Shown: positions 1 to 7,454 of the stretch, piece after piece
Numbering within the stretch: position 1 is the stretch's first letter
Layout: each line of letters begins with the position of its first letter
Assembly (NCBI GenBank): GCA_037318855.1
Contig: CP134874.1
Coordinates: forward strand, 2,170,598 to 2,234,597
Length of the DNA stretch: 64,000 bases
DNA from: Candidatus Sedimenticola sp. (ex Thyasira tokunagai)
GTDB lineage: Bacteria; Pseudomonadota; Gammaproteobacteria; Chromatiales; Chromatiaceae
Direction of reading: 5' to 3'
Position numbers and translations under genes: made by a program
The notes under the pieces: model-generated
Databases searched by the model: none
Seen by the model: only the letters and a program-made list of their open reading frames with translations
What the model was told of the DNA's origin: nothing

Positions 1-1543
1 CTGCATGACTCTTTGGTGCGTCGCGAAGCCCATCAAGGAGACCGCGCACATATGTAGGGCCAAGCTCTTTGAACAAACGGGCTTCAGTGGCGAAGGGGGT
101 CGGTTCAGTTGATACAACATCTGCTAATGTTCTGCTCAATCCCTCCGGTGAATGATTCATGTCACCTTCCGGGGGAACCCATGCTTTGAGATACTCGACG
201 ACTTCACAAACCGGCATTTCTTTCAGCTCTTCGACTGACTTCGGGCTTGTTGGACCTACCCATGATTTTGAATAATAAGCAAACTCCTGGTGCTCTGCCT
301 CACCAAGCTCCTGTACCAATGCATCAAAGCGTTGTTTCCAGTCTTTTTGCAATGATTCTTTGAATTGATCCAGGTTATCTCTTTGCCAGACTTTTATTCT
401 GCGCCGTACCTCATCATCAGTGGCTTCCCGCTCTTTACTTTCTAGAACGCGGGATTTGAAACCATCAATATCTGGCCCTTCCTCGATCCACGAAAGAATG
501 AATGTCTGCTGATCTGGCGAGAGACTTCCAAAAGCTGCTCGCGCCAGTTGCGCATATTCATAACGGAATCCTTCATCTTCAAAAAGATCATGATTGGTAA
601 GTCGCTCCGCAACTAACTCAGGCTGGATGCGGGGAAACTGACTGAGCAGATACATAGATATTCTCTTGAAGATTAGCCATGCTCTAGATTCTAGTGTAGC
701 CACAAGTTCGGATAGGATCGACTCATTTGCCTTCACCAATTGCAAAGCGGCATCACGTATTGCATCAACAAGAAATGATTGAATATCATTTCTTCCAGCC
801 GAATTTTGCTCATGCTCCTCAATAGCGCTTCTCCATATCCACGAATAGTCGTGCGGTGGCTCGGCATGGTCTGACCTCAAAGCCATGGATTTATCGAGAA
901 GCTCACAAAGCATCTCAAACACTGGCATTCCACTTGCCTCAACTGGATCAGGCATCCTCTTCTTTAGAACTCGCCCATATTGCCAAGTTGAAAACTTGGC
1001 AACGATTTCTACTGACTTGTGGTACCCATCATCACCGGGACTGCCGATTTCCCGCTCTATTCTACTGATATCCAATAGCGCCTTTGCCAACTCATATGAA
1101 ATTCTGATTTTCCCGCTCTTGGCCAAATGGGATATAAGCTTCCCAACATATTCAGGGTAAAGAAAATAGAAATGGTCCTGGGCCTTAATCCACTTTAATT
1201 CGACCTTTGCAATTTTTACCGCATGTTCAGAGGGCATTATTATTGCCGCCTGAACAAAATCCTCATGAACTCTTTCATTATTAGTTTCGGGAACACTTAA
1301 AACTGATTCGGTGACTTCCACTGGAGCCTGTTTTGCCATACGCAAAAGGTACTTTGATTCAGGCCAGTTTTGGTGGTGCAAGTAGTTTCCTTCCCTTTCA
1401 ACTGGAGGTGGGTTTGAAAACAGGCCGTATTCCCTGAGTGGTACTATCCAATCGGGGCTTTCAATCTTAGAGAAAAAATAATCATAATCAGCTCTACGCT
1501 TGATAGAGCCCAAAACCTTCTCAATAACATCCTTACTTGGCAT
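1..1543 (-). CDS. Hypothetical large protein, C-terminus cut by window edge
   Basis: An open frame runs on the minus strand from an ATG at 1543 (N-terminus MPSKDVIEKVLGSIKRR) without a stop to position 1, giving about 514 residues of an incomplete protein. It is mostly helical and acidic/basic mixed, with no signal peptide, membrane segment or P-loop that I can see. Its start overlaps the end of the upstream gene by 11 bp, so the two are probably co-translated and act together. I do not recognise the family. Position in a variable part of an ICE, as a two-gene unit of large unknown proteins, makes a defence or cargo role possible, but this is inference only. Confidence 0.7.
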   Translation of the reverse strand, partial: MPSKDVIEKVLGSIKRRADYDYFFSKIESPDWIVPLREYGLFSNPPPVEREGNYLHHQNWPESKYLLRMAKQAPVEVTESVLSVPETNNERVHEDFVQAAIIMPSEHAVKIAKVELKWIKAQDHFYFLYPEYVGKLISHLAKSGKIRISYELAKALLDISRIEREIGSPGDDGYHKSVEIVAKFSTWQYGRVLKKRMPDPVEASGMPVFEMLCELLDKSMALRSDHAEPPHDYSWIWRSAIEEHEQNSAGRNDIQSFLVDAIRDAALQLVKANESILSELVATLESRAWLIFKRISMYLLSQFPRIQPELVAERLTNHDLFEDEGFRYEYAQLARAAFGSLSPDQQTFILSWIEEGPDIDGFKSRVLESKEREATDDEVRRRIKVWQRDNLDQFKESLQKDWKQRFDALVQELGEAEHQEFAYYSKSWVGPTSPKSVEELKEMPVCEVVEYLKAWVPPEGDMNHSPEGLSRTLADVVSTEPTPFATEARLFKELGPTYVRGLLDGLRDAPKSHA

Positions 1544-2213
1544 CTTCTTCTCCAGCCTGAATAAGGGCATCAATCTCTGCATGATCCTCAAACGTTCTTG
1601 GAAGTAAGAAGTCCAAGAGAAACCTTTCTAATTGGTTTAGGTGAGCAACAAAATCGTCCTCGGAAGTAGTATGTGCATGGTGCGAAACACTGGTGAAATA
1701 ATTTGCATATTCAGCCAATTCGTTCGTGCGAATTCTTTCTATTGGGGGTGGCATTGTGAATGAGGTCATATCAAGCGCCCTAATAGTTTCCGTTCTTTCA
1801 TCTCTCCGGCTTGGTCTTCCACGAAACCATTCAAAAAAACCTTTTGCAACATCGAGAAAGTGATGCAATTTCTCATCAATTGCACCTGCGAAAATTTCAT
1901 TATTGTAGCATTCTGACCTTAAGGCATGCTTTTCCCACTTATCCGCCAACTGCTGGCATTTAGAACTAATGTCTGGCTTTTGAGGAGTAATGCCAACAAT
2001 CTTAGGAAACTTTTCAAGCAGTTCTCTAATCCCATGAGCAGCGAGGGCCAGGTAGTCAGGGTTTTGCTTCTGATTAAACACATAAAGAGCACCTGAATAT
2101 ATTTGGGTAAGCTCCTCATCCTTCTGGGTCAGTACCCCATACAGTGCCCTCTGCTGGCTACTCAACTCTAGCTGGTTCTTTGCAGAGACGACTGACTTAG
2201 GAACGGTAGGCAT
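1533..2213 (-). CDS. Hypothetical protein, partner of the edge gene
   Basis: About 226 residues if started at the ATG at 2213 (MPTVPKSVV). The frame is open to an ATG at 2357, but the extra 48 residues look non-coding, and neither start has a well-spaced Shine-Dalgarno. The protein is soluble and helical; a segment around residues 35-65 (LTQKDEELTQIYSGAL, then LAAHGIRELLEKFPK) looks like a regular helical domain. It overlaps the following gene by 11 bp in another frame, implying coupling. I do not recognise the family. Both genes sit just beyond the small conserved ICE genes, in the same orientation, and may be element cargo. Confidence 0.6.
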   Translation of the reverse strand: MPTVPKSVVSAKNQLELSSQQRALYGVLTQKDEELTQIYSGALYVFNQKQNPDYLALAAHGIRELLEKFPKIVGITPQKPDISSKCQQLADKWEKHALRSECYNNEIFAGAIDEKLHHFLDVAKGFFEWFRGRPSRRDERTETIRALDMTSFTMPPPIERIRTNELAEYANYFTSVSHHAHTTSEDDFVAHLNQLERFLLDFLLPRTFEDHAEIDALIQAGEEDAK

Positions 2214-2392
2214 AATAGCTTTTTGATGTTTTTCCTGTTGAAGGGTGGGGCTTCGCGATGCGCAATGGATTTTACCGTGATCAGATATTGTTTGATAGAT
2301 TGAGCCGGGATTACTCCAGATTATTCTATTGGCCAAGTTGGCTCTTGCCATGTACATGTTTACAGTAGTCTCTTTCCAATAGGGTGTAAAAC

Positions 2393-2419
2393 CCTCCCCC
2401 GCAGTACCTACAGGGGAGG
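2393..2419 (-). terminator. Terminator-like hairpin after the 56-aa gene
   Basis: CCTCCCC at 2393-2399 pairs with GGGGAGG at 2413-2419. On the minus strand the stem is followed by GTTTTA, so it may act as a weak intrinsic terminator downstream of the small gene ending at 2435, or as another of the hairpins that separate genes in this module. Confidence 0.45.
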
Positions 2420-2434
2420 AGCGCCGGAATCCGG

Positions 2435-2605
2435 CTAATGTGTATCATTGAGATCGAGAAGATCCACTCGTGTCACTTCCCCGTTTTCATCGAATACGGT
2501 GGCTTGACCAAGCGGATTGCGTTGATACTTTAGTGCCTTCCTGGCTGCTTCGGTCGGTGTCTCGGCATCGATCTCGATTTCCCATACAAGATTGTACGTA
2601 GGCAT
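2435..2605 (-). CDS. Small ICE-module protein, 56 aa
   Basis: The product starts MPTYNLVWEIEIDAE and is 56 residues, acidic, with a beta-rich start and one helix (TPTEAARKALKYQ). The pattern resembles short orphan proteins that accompany ICE replication genes, but I do not recognise a named family. The start at 2605 is chosen because the upstream sequence forms the conserved double-hairpin leader described separately; the 3' arm of that hairpin ends three bases before the ATG. The Shine-Dalgarno is weak. It is last in the run of minus-strand module genes before the variable left edge. Confidence 0.6.
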   Translation of the reverse strand: MPTYNLVWEIEIDAETPTEAARKALKYQRNPLGQATVFDENGEVTRVDLLDLNDTH

Positions 2606-2682
2606 GATGGTCTGTCTTCTGTTGAGATTGGATAGACAGAGGACAGACCGCCCCAAGGGGACGGTTTGTCCCCCAGGGGTGA
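2606..2682 (-). promoter_or_regulatory. Double-hairpin leader, copy 1
   Basis: On the plus strand 2609-2622 pairs with 2636-2649 in 13 of 14 positions, leaving a 13-nt loop containing ATTGGAT. The 2636-2649 arm can instead pair with sequence at about 2660-2671 (GGACAGACCG against CGGTTTGTCC, 9 of 10). The two folds exclude each other. The first occupies the region just upstream of the start codon at 2605. Same plan as the leaders at 3356, 4561, 6617 and 7184, with a different stem sequence. Confidence 0.55.
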
Positions 2683-2695
2683 TGAAAGAAAATGA

Positions 2696-3355
2696 TCAGG
2701 CCGCTTGTAGAAGCGGCAGCCTGCCTTCCAGAACCAGTGAACCGATAACCCGTTCAACATCGTCGGAACCCAGGTCGATGGAGATACCATTCAGACGGAT
2801 ACCTGGCAGATCCTGGATCCAACCCTCCTGGCGGAAGGCATCCAGCACGGTAACCTGCCAGTGATCCAGCAGCGGCAGATGGCAGGTCTGGCGAACCAGT
2901 TGCCACAGCCTGGACTCTATGTCTTCTCCCGAATCCACACCGTGATTTAACGGCTGGGATAGACCACTCTCCCGATGCAACAGGATCGCCCTCCGGTTGA
3001 CCCGGTCAAGCTCCGTGACCAGACGGTCATACAACCAGAGCTGGGTCACAGCGCCGAATAGGTTATCCTTCGGCATCCGTCCGGTGATCTTGCCGTAACG
3101 GTCTACATTGCCGGTGTGGATTTGGATGTTCTGATGGTCCGGCCCTGTCAACGACAGTTGCTCCAGACCACCTTCCCGTTCCGAAACGGACAACCGGGCC
3201 AGCAGTTCCTGAATAGCGGTATCCCGCCCCCAGAGGGACAGGAACACCAGCGCCTCATGTGTATCGATGACAACGGCATCGGCGAAGATACCAGGGACTT
3301 CTGGCAGGACCATAAGCGTCATGCCGGTAACATCGAGAAAACATTTCTCGCTCAT
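2696..3355 (-). CDS. ICE-module hypothetical protein, 219 aa
   Basis: The chosen start (MSEKCFLDVTG) has a clear AGGAG Shine-Dalgarno eight bases upstream; longer starts run into the leader hairpin. The protein is soluble, with hydrophobic strands near the N-terminus (MTLMVLPEVPG, AVVIDTHEALVFLSLWG) and a helical C-terminal half. No catalytic motif is evident and I do not recognise the family. It lies between the DUF6094 methyltransferase and the 56-aa gene, all in the same direction and each with its own structured leader, so it is probably an accessory gene of the replication module. Confidence 0.65.
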   Translation of the reverse strand: MSEKCFLDVTGMTLMVLPEVPGIFADAVVIDTHEALVFLSLWGRDTAIQELLARLSVSEREGGLEQLSLTGPDHQNIQIHTGNVDRYGKITGRMPKDNLFGAVTQLWLYDRLVTELDRVNRRAILLHRESGLSQPLNHGVDSGEDIESRLWQLVRQTCHLPLLDHWQVTVLDAFRQEGWIQDLPGIRLNGISIDLGSDDVERVIGSLVLEGRLPLLQAA

Positions 3356-3428
3356 TGTGTTTCTCCTAAATTGGATTGAAAAATGATCCATCGGAGAAAA
3401 CACTCCCCAACGGGAGTGCTCCCGATGG
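3356..3428 (-). promoter_or_regulatory. Double-hairpin leader, copy 2
   Basis: GTGTTTCTCC at 3357-3366 (the complement of the Shine-Dalgarno) pairs with GGAGAAAACAC at 3393-3403 with one bulge. The latter arm is also inside a longer alternative stem spanning 3388-3428 (CCATCGG with CCGATGG outside, CACTCCC with GGGAGTG inside). Forming the long stem would free the ribosome site; forming the short-range one would hide it. The loop holds AATTGGATTGAAA, similar to the other copies. Confidence 0.6.
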
Positions 3429-3456
3429 GGTCGAGTAAAGATTAGAGAGAGTCCTC

Positions 3457-4560
3457 TTACTTGATAGTGATCGCCTTGCCGAAGCTCGGGCTGTCGGGCG
3501 TGAAGTCCAGTGCACGGATGACCGGCACGAACCTGTCCGTCAGGGTCCGAATCTCCTCAACGCTATCGTCGTCCCTCAGGCGCTGTTCCACCTTGGTCGT
3601 TTTCTCCTTGTGGGTATCACCTTTGATGACAAAGGTTCTCCCATCAGTGGAGTGAACGACCCCGGAGACCTGACCTGCTGCCAGCGCCAGAGAGAGATGC
3701 CAGTCTGACAGTTGCCTGAGTGGCCGGCGGTGACCAACTACTCCTTGTCCAAGGTGCAGATTGAACTGCTCCCAGAGACAGGGATGGCGTCGGATCTCGT
3801 CGGCCAGCTGGCGCAACTCCATCCGGGAACTGGCAAAGGTCACATCGGCTGATTTCACCGCAGGCACCACATAAGGCTCGTGTGGCCACTGTGCCGGAAG
3901 TTCCGGTGGAAGCGTCTCGCGAACCGCATTCAGCCTTTCCCGTGTGGCGGCGGCACCAGCGTTCTCGCCAGACCGGCGGCGAATGCCCATGATGACCACC
4001 TGCTTGAAACGCTGCTCCGGCGCCAGATGTACCGTGACCCGGTCGAAGTGCGAGGCGATCCAGCCTGATAGTTCCGGATCCACTACGTAGAAGGGAACAA
4101 TCAGTACCATCACGCCGCCAAATTGAAGCAGGGCATTCGACTGGGTATAGAACAGCTTCTCCAGCCGCTTCTTGCCCTTCATTTCGGCCGCGCCTCCTGT
4201 CTGAGCCTTGTCGGACACGAGATCACCGTAAGGTGGATTGAGAAACAGCAGACCGAAGGAACGCTTGGAAACAATGCAGTCCTGGAAGTCTCCATGGATG
4301 CAACGATCCAACAGCTCCTTGGCATGCCAGGCGCGTTCTTCGTCGTACTCAATACCGAAAGTCTGCACACGCTCGGCGCCCAGATGTTCCCTGCATTCGG
4401 CCAGGGCCGTGCCCTCGCCGGCACAGGGGTCGATGATGCGCATCTCGCCACCAGTGGCCGGAGCTAGGGCGGAGAGGATGCGGGCGATTGTTTCCGAATC
4501 AGTGGGAAAATAACCGTTCTTGATAAAATTGCGCGCCAGGCGCTGAAACATTAAAGCCAT
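3457..4560 (-). CDS. DUF6094-type DNA methyltransferase
   Basis: 367 residues from the ATG at 4560, preceded by AAGGAG. The N-terminus has a Rossmann SAM-binding motif (IIDPCAGEGTAL, residues about 40-51) and, near residue 105, the catalytic motif LFLNPPYGD typical of N6-adenine methyltransferases. The rest resembles the DUF6094 proteins found in ICEs of the PFGI-1 class. It probably methylates adenine in DNA, perhaps to protect the element after transfer; no companion restriction enzyme is adjacent. Family assignment is from memory of the motif order and ICE context; the methyltransferase call itself rests on visible motifs. Confidence 0.8.
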   Translation of the reverse strand: MALMFQRLARNFIKNGYFPTDSETIARILSALAPATGGEMRIIDPCAGEGTALAECREHLGAERVQTFGIEYDEERAWHAKELLDRCIHGDFQDCIVSKRSFGLLFLNPPYGDLVSDKAQTGGAAEMKGKKRLEKLFYTQSNALLQFGGVMVLIVPFYVVDPELSGWIASHFDRVTVHLAPEQRFKQVVIMGIRRRSGENAGAAATRERLNAVRETLPPELPAQWPHEPYVVPAVKSADVTFASSRMELRQLADEIRRHPCLWEQFNLHLGQGVVGHRRPLRQLSDWHLSLALAAGQVSGVVHSTDGRTFVIKGDTHKEKTTKVEQRLRDDDSVEEIRTLTDRFVPVIRALDFTPDSPSFGKAITIK

Positions 4561-4626
4561 GGTTCTACTCCTTGGTAATTGGATAAATAGGAGGGGAACC
4601 ATGGACCCTGACGGGGATGGTTCCCC
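4561..4626 (-). promoter_or_regulatory. Double-hairpin leader, copy 3
   Basis: GGTTCTACTCC at 4561-4571 (containing the complement of the Shine-Dalgarno) pairs with GGAGGGGAACC at 4590-4600 in 9 of 11 positions. GGGGAACCAT at 4593-4602 pairs perfectly with ATGGTTCCCC at 4617-4626 in the competing fold. The intervening loop holds AATTGGATAAAT, matching copies 1 and 2. Confidence 0.6.
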
Positions 4627-4655
4627 ACGAGGGTGATGGATAGATGAGCCCAAGC

Positions 4656-4955
4656 TCAGTGCTTGGTTTCAGTTTCAAGTAAACGGCAAACGTGAGTCTG
4701 GGCATGTCCAACCAGAATGGTCTTACCCATGGGTTCAATGATCCCGGCATTGGAAAGGCTTGCGAGTATGCCTGCGTTTTCGGCGTAATCTTTTATCAAG
4801 ACTTCACCCTCTCCCAGTGGATAGTTGGGTACGTTGACGGTAGCCGTGGCTACTGGTTCGCCATCTTCTGCATACAACTGGATGGCTGTTCTGCCATTGG
4901 GGTATTGAAGCAACGATACATTGCAGGTCCATTCTAGGAAATGCACTTGTTTCAT
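4656..4955 (-). CDS. DUF4313-like small ICE protein, 99 aa
   Basis: The start (MKQVHFLEWTC) follows AAGGAG at good spacing. The protein is short, beta-rich (LLQYPNGRTAIQLYAEDGEP, then a VNVPNYPLGEGEVLIKDY segment) and ends in a helical tail. It resembles the DUF4313 proteins that occur in mobile elements, a family of unknown function; this match is by appearance only. Its leader carries a strong hairpin (5014-5040) but lacks the SD-hiding arm seen in five neighbouring genes. Confidence 0.6.
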   Translation of the reverse strand: MKQVHFLEWTCNVSLLQYPNGRTAIQLYAEDGEPVATATVNVPNYPLGEGEVLIKDYAENAGILASLSNAGIIEPMGKTILVGHAQTHVCRLLETETKH

Positions 4956-5013
4956 ATTCAGACTCCTTATGGTTATTTGAAAGGGATATGACTGATCACT
5001 TATTTGAAAAGGC

Positions 5014-5040
5014 CCCGTCACCACAGTTTGTGGTGACGGG
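5014..5040 (-). terminator. Strong hairpin between small ICE genes
   Basis: CCCGTCACCACA at 5014-5025 pairs perfectly with TGTGGTGACGGG at 5029-5040 around a 3-nt loop. On the minus strand it follows the gene ending at 5052 and is followed by CCTTTTCAAAT, so it may terminate or stabilise the 3' end of that transcript. Confidence 0.55.
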
Positions 5041-5051
5041 TGGGGATTGAG

Positions 5052-5309
5052 TCAGGTGGCAGTCGCCCAAAAGCACTGCCCGGACTCACTGCCTGGCAGC
5101 AGCTCCAGTTCTGGAGTGCCTTGGACTTGAATGAACGCACCGGGCAGGCCCAGCCTGCCTTTGACCAGGCGAACAAAGGCGTTGCGGCCCTGTTCTGTGT
5201 AGTTGTTCAGCTGAGGCTCACACCGAATGACGGCATCTTTAAGACTGTCATAGCTGCTGGTGGAAGCCGTGATTTCGAGGGCTACCTGTTCGGGGGTTTT
5301 CATTTTCAT
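5052..5309 (-). CDS. Small ICE-module protein, 85 aa
   Basis: The product starts MKMKTPEQVALEITAST from the ATG at 5309, eight bases after AGGAG; an ATG at 5315 lies too close to that site. About 85 residues, with a helical N-terminal half (TPEQVALEITAS, then YDSLKDAVIRC) and a C-terminal PELELLPG segment. No family is recognised. It ends just before the terminator-like hairpin at 5014-5040 and is separated from the DUF3275 gene by a 743-bp hairpin-rich space. Confidence 0.55.
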   Translation of the reverse strand: MKMKTPEQVALEITASTSSYDSLKDAVIRCEPQLNNYTEQGRNAFVRLVKGRLGLPGAFIQVQGTPELELLPGSESGQCFWATAT

Positions 5310-5602
5310 GATCATTTCTCCTGTGCAGTGAAAAGCCTCCAGACGGAGGTCCCCAAAGCACCCGGCGGGGATGCTTTGGTGGACCCCCGCAGGAAGGCGG
5401 AAACCGCCCAAAGAAAAATCGACCCCCACCAGGAGAGCGTATTCCCCTGGGCAGGAAGTGAAAGAACAATGGAGATTCCATTGCGGATTGGATAGAACGC
5501 CTGAATCAGGCCAAGGCCTGCCACCGGGAATGCATTCAGGCTCGCCGGTGGTAAGGGCGCCGACACAAGGTCGGCAAAGGGTGCAGCTTACGCTGCGGCC
5601 AC

Positions 5603-5675
5603 AATCGTCAAGACAAAGAGTCTTTCCTGAGCTCGTTGCCTCAGGAAAGACCCCGTGAAGGGCCTTTTGACGATT
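5603..5675. repeat. Nested inverted repeat
   Basis: AATCGTCAA (5603-5611) pairs with TTGACGATT (5667-5675), enclosing GTCTTTCCTGAG (5620-5631) which pairs with CTCAGGAAAGAC (5640-5651). Two perfect stems stacked in one arm. Confidence 0.7.
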
Positions 5676-5919
5676 AAACAATTTTCAATGATGCCGGGGA
5701 TTGCGGTTTGCGTTCCGCCGACATACTGCCCGGCCGGGTGGCCGGTCTACCCCGCGCAGCGAAAATCAGCGCGGGCCTCCTGTAAAACCCTCCGCTACCT
5801 ATCGTCTACCGGACCCGGATCAGGGGTATCGGGTCACAAATCTTCAGGGCGTGATCATCCACGCAAAGGGACCCGTCGGCATCCGGCGCCGGGCAGCCGG
5901 TAGAGATGCAAGACAGGCC

Positions 5920-5967
5920 GTAGGGCCTTCCGGTAGGCTCCTTGCTAAACCTACGGGAAGGCCCTAC
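5920..5967. repeat. Long inverted repeat
   Basis: GTAGGGCCTTCC at the left end pairs with GGAAGGCCCTAC at the right end, extended inward by GTAGG/CCTAC, around a loop of about 12 bases. Confidence 0.7.
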
Positions 5968-6018
5968 GACAACAGACTTCTGCTCTCTACCAGGCTGTTC
6001 AATGGGGCCGCCATTGGT

Positions 6019-6050
6019 ACCCACCGGTTCGCATTGGCGAACCGGTGGGT
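6019..6050 (-). terminator. Perfect 14-bp hairpin after the DUF3275 gene
   Basis: ACCCACCGGTTCGC (6019-6032) pairs with GCGAACCGGTGGGT (6037-6050) around ATTG. It begins nine bases beyond the stop of the minus-strand gene at 6059. No T-run follows, so it may protect the transcript end rather than terminate. Confidence 0.5.
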
Positions 6051-6058
6051 GGTTATGG

Positions 6059-6616
6059 TTAGGACTCCTTGACCCAGACCTGATCCAGTGGCCGAAACTT
6101 GTAACCGGTGGATTTCAAATGGTCCTTCTGAGTGCGGAAGCGTGGACGATCCACGGTCGGATCGAGCTTGACCTCATCACTCAGGGGCCACAGGGTTCCG
6201 AACAGTGAAGCGAGTTCCTCCTCGGCAGAGTCAGTTGCTGGCTCGTCCGCGGGGGCCTTTGCTGGCTTGTCATCCGCTTTGGGTACTAGTGGCCTAACCG
6301 GAGTGGGTGATTCATCCACCGGGTCCGGCTCGGTGATGGGTGCTTCATCCTCTGGCCGCAACTCATCGATGCCGTCGAGTGCCCACAAACCAATGCGGGC
6401 ACGGACTTCCATTACCATCCGGCCACCGGCGACATATGAGGTCGGATAGATCTGATCGATCCCGAATTCGCCCTCATAACGTCCTTCGTCATACTGCTCG
6501 AGTTCTGGATCCTTGACGGCGAACTCGCCGATCTCGGTCGCCAGGCGTCCGACGTTGAAATCACCATTACGTCCGTTGATGGTGCGGACGCTCAATGTGC
6601 CACGTAGTTTGATCAT
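6059..6616 (-). CDS. DUF3275 family ICE protein
   Basis: 185 residues from the ATG at 6616, preceded by AGGAGACACC. The N-terminal 100 residues (MIKLRGTLSVRTINGRNGDF, then VGRLATEIGEFAVKD and GRYEGEF) match my memory of DUF3275, a family found in ICEs of the SPI-7/PFGI-1 class. A proline- and acid-rich linker (about residues 95-150) precedes a basic C-terminus. The function is unknown; its place next to STY4534 and ParB links it to element replication or maintenance. The structured leader covers its ribosome site. Confidence 0.75.
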   Translation of the reverse strand: MIKLRGTLSVRTINGRNGDFNVGRLATEIGEFAVKDPELEQYDEGRYEGEFGIDQIYPTSYVAGGRMVMEVRARIGLWALDGIDELRPEDEAPITEPDPVDESPTPVRPLVPKADDKPAKAPADEPATDSAEEELASLFGTLWPLSDEVKLDPTVDRPRFRTQKDHLKSTGYKFRPLDQVWVKES

Positions 6617-6679
6617 GGAGGTGTCTCCTGTTGTTGATTGAAACGAAGGGGAGACACGCCCCACTGGGATGTCACCCCA
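6617..6679 (-). promoter_or_regulatory. Double-hairpin leader, copy 4
   Basis: GTGTCTCC at 6621-6628 (complement of the Shine-Dalgarno) pairs perfectly with GGAGACAC at 6650-6657. GGGGAGACA in that second arm pairs with TGTCACCCC at 6670-6678 in 8 of 9 positions in the alternative fold. The loop contains GTTGATTGAAAC. Confidence 0.6.
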
Positions 6680-6705
6680 TGGGTAAAAATATTGACAGAT
6701 GAGAG

Positions 6706-6740
6706 ACCGGCCGGGAGCTGTTTCCAGGTTCCCGGCCGGT
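6706..6740 (-). terminator. GC-rich hairpin after the STY4534 gene
   Basis: ACCGGCCGGGA (6706-6716) pairs with TCCCGGCCGGT (6730-6740). It starts six bases beyond the stop codon of the minus-strand gene at 6746. It lacks a T-run. Confidence 0.5.
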
Positions 6741-6745
6741 GATGG

Positions 6746-7183
6746 TCAGCCGTTAACGGCCTGTTGTGCTTGCTCCTGCTCCTGATCGGAGGGCAGCAGA
6801 TATGGTTGGCCGTCCACTTTGACCCAGTTGAGCTTGAGCAGGCGTGCCTTCAGGCTGACGCCGGTCTGGCCCTGCTTCTCACCTTGTTTGTATTCGAAAG
6901 TGTCGATGTACAGATCACCGAGCTTAAAGCCCACGAGTACTTTGTGGTCGTTCTCAATGGCCACTTTCAACTGGGCCACGATCTCCTTGGCCTCAGAGCC
7001 CGAGACACGGCAGTCGAAGCGAACTGTCTGGACATCGTCCGATGCTCCATGAATGGCAGCAACTTCGACGGCCAGGAACGGTTCACCCCGGCGTACGGGA
7101 ACCTCACGAACGCGATTGAGATAACCGATACCGGTGGTGTGAAGGTCGAAATACTTGGTTTCGGAATTGTTGGTCTGTGACAT
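6746..7183 (-). CDS. STY4534 family ICE replication protein (DUF3577)
   Basis: 145 residues, start at 7183 after AGGAGAAACACC. The pattern, with YFDLHTTGIGYLNRVREVPV near the N-terminus, FLAVEVAAIHG, FDCRVSG and a KVLVGFKLGDLYID segment, is that of the DUF3577 proteins annotated as STY4534-type ICE replication proteins. They may bind single-stranded DNA or assist element replication; no enzyme motif is visible. It sits between ParB and DUF3275, as in related elements. Its leader has the fifth copy of the double-hairpin structure. Confidence 0.8.
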   Translation of the reverse strand: MSQTNNSETKYFDLHTTGIGYLNRVREVPVRRGEPFLAVEVAAIHGASDDVQTVRFDCRVSGSEAKEIVAQLKVAIENDHKVLVGFKLGDLYIDTFEYKQGEKQGQTGVSLKARLLKLNWVKVDGQPYLLPSDQEQEQAQQAVNG

Positions 7184-7257
7184 GGTGTTTCTCCTGATAG
7201 GGTGAATGAAATAAACACCGGAGAAAACACCGGCCCTGCCGGGAAGTGTTTTCCCGG
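7184..7257 (-). promoter_or_regulatory. Double-hairpin leader, copy 5
   Basis: GGTGTTTCTCC at 7184-7194 pairs with GGAGAAAACACC at 7220-7231 with one bulged base, hiding the ribosome site. The second arm also pairs with GTGTTTTCCCGG at 7246-7257 (from 7218), giving a competing hairpin. The loop contains GGTGAATGAAAT. Confidence 0.6.
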
Positions 7258-7454
7258 TAAGGTGTGGATTGAGATGGAAGGATCGTCAGCCTGATGGCTG
7301 CGGCGGTCGTAACACGATCCATGAACCGCCTATGGGTGCTGACAGGTGTCAGCAAGGGTGCAGCTTAACCCAAGCTGCGAGGGTGTAACAGTAGTTAATC
7401 TAGTCTCCAGTAACGGATGTGTCAATATTGTATTATCTGTAATTCAATCCAGTA

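Larger units (their letters stand above)
5316..6058. other. 743-bp hairpin-rich non-coding stretch
   Basis: No convincing gene lies here on either strand. The sequence is packed with inverted repeats: 5603-5675, 5920-5967 and 6019-6050 are listed separately, and AAAGCA/TGCTTT and CCTCC/GGAGG pairs lie near 5340-5390. A short motif (AGGGTGCAGCTTA) near 5579 recurs near 7358, upstream of parB, each time followed by its own small inverted repeat. The density of structure suggests a DNA-processing site such as an origin of transfer or single-strand origin, but no relaxase gene is in view to support this. Confidence 0.5.

Noticed and set aside
856..1160. Short plus-strand open frames at the left edge
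   Set aside because: They lie opposite a continuous minus-strand frame of over 500 codons.
5310..5681. Longer N-terminus for the 85-aa gene
   Set aside because: The extra segment crosses hairpins and has no coding character; an AGGAG site fits the ATG at 5309.
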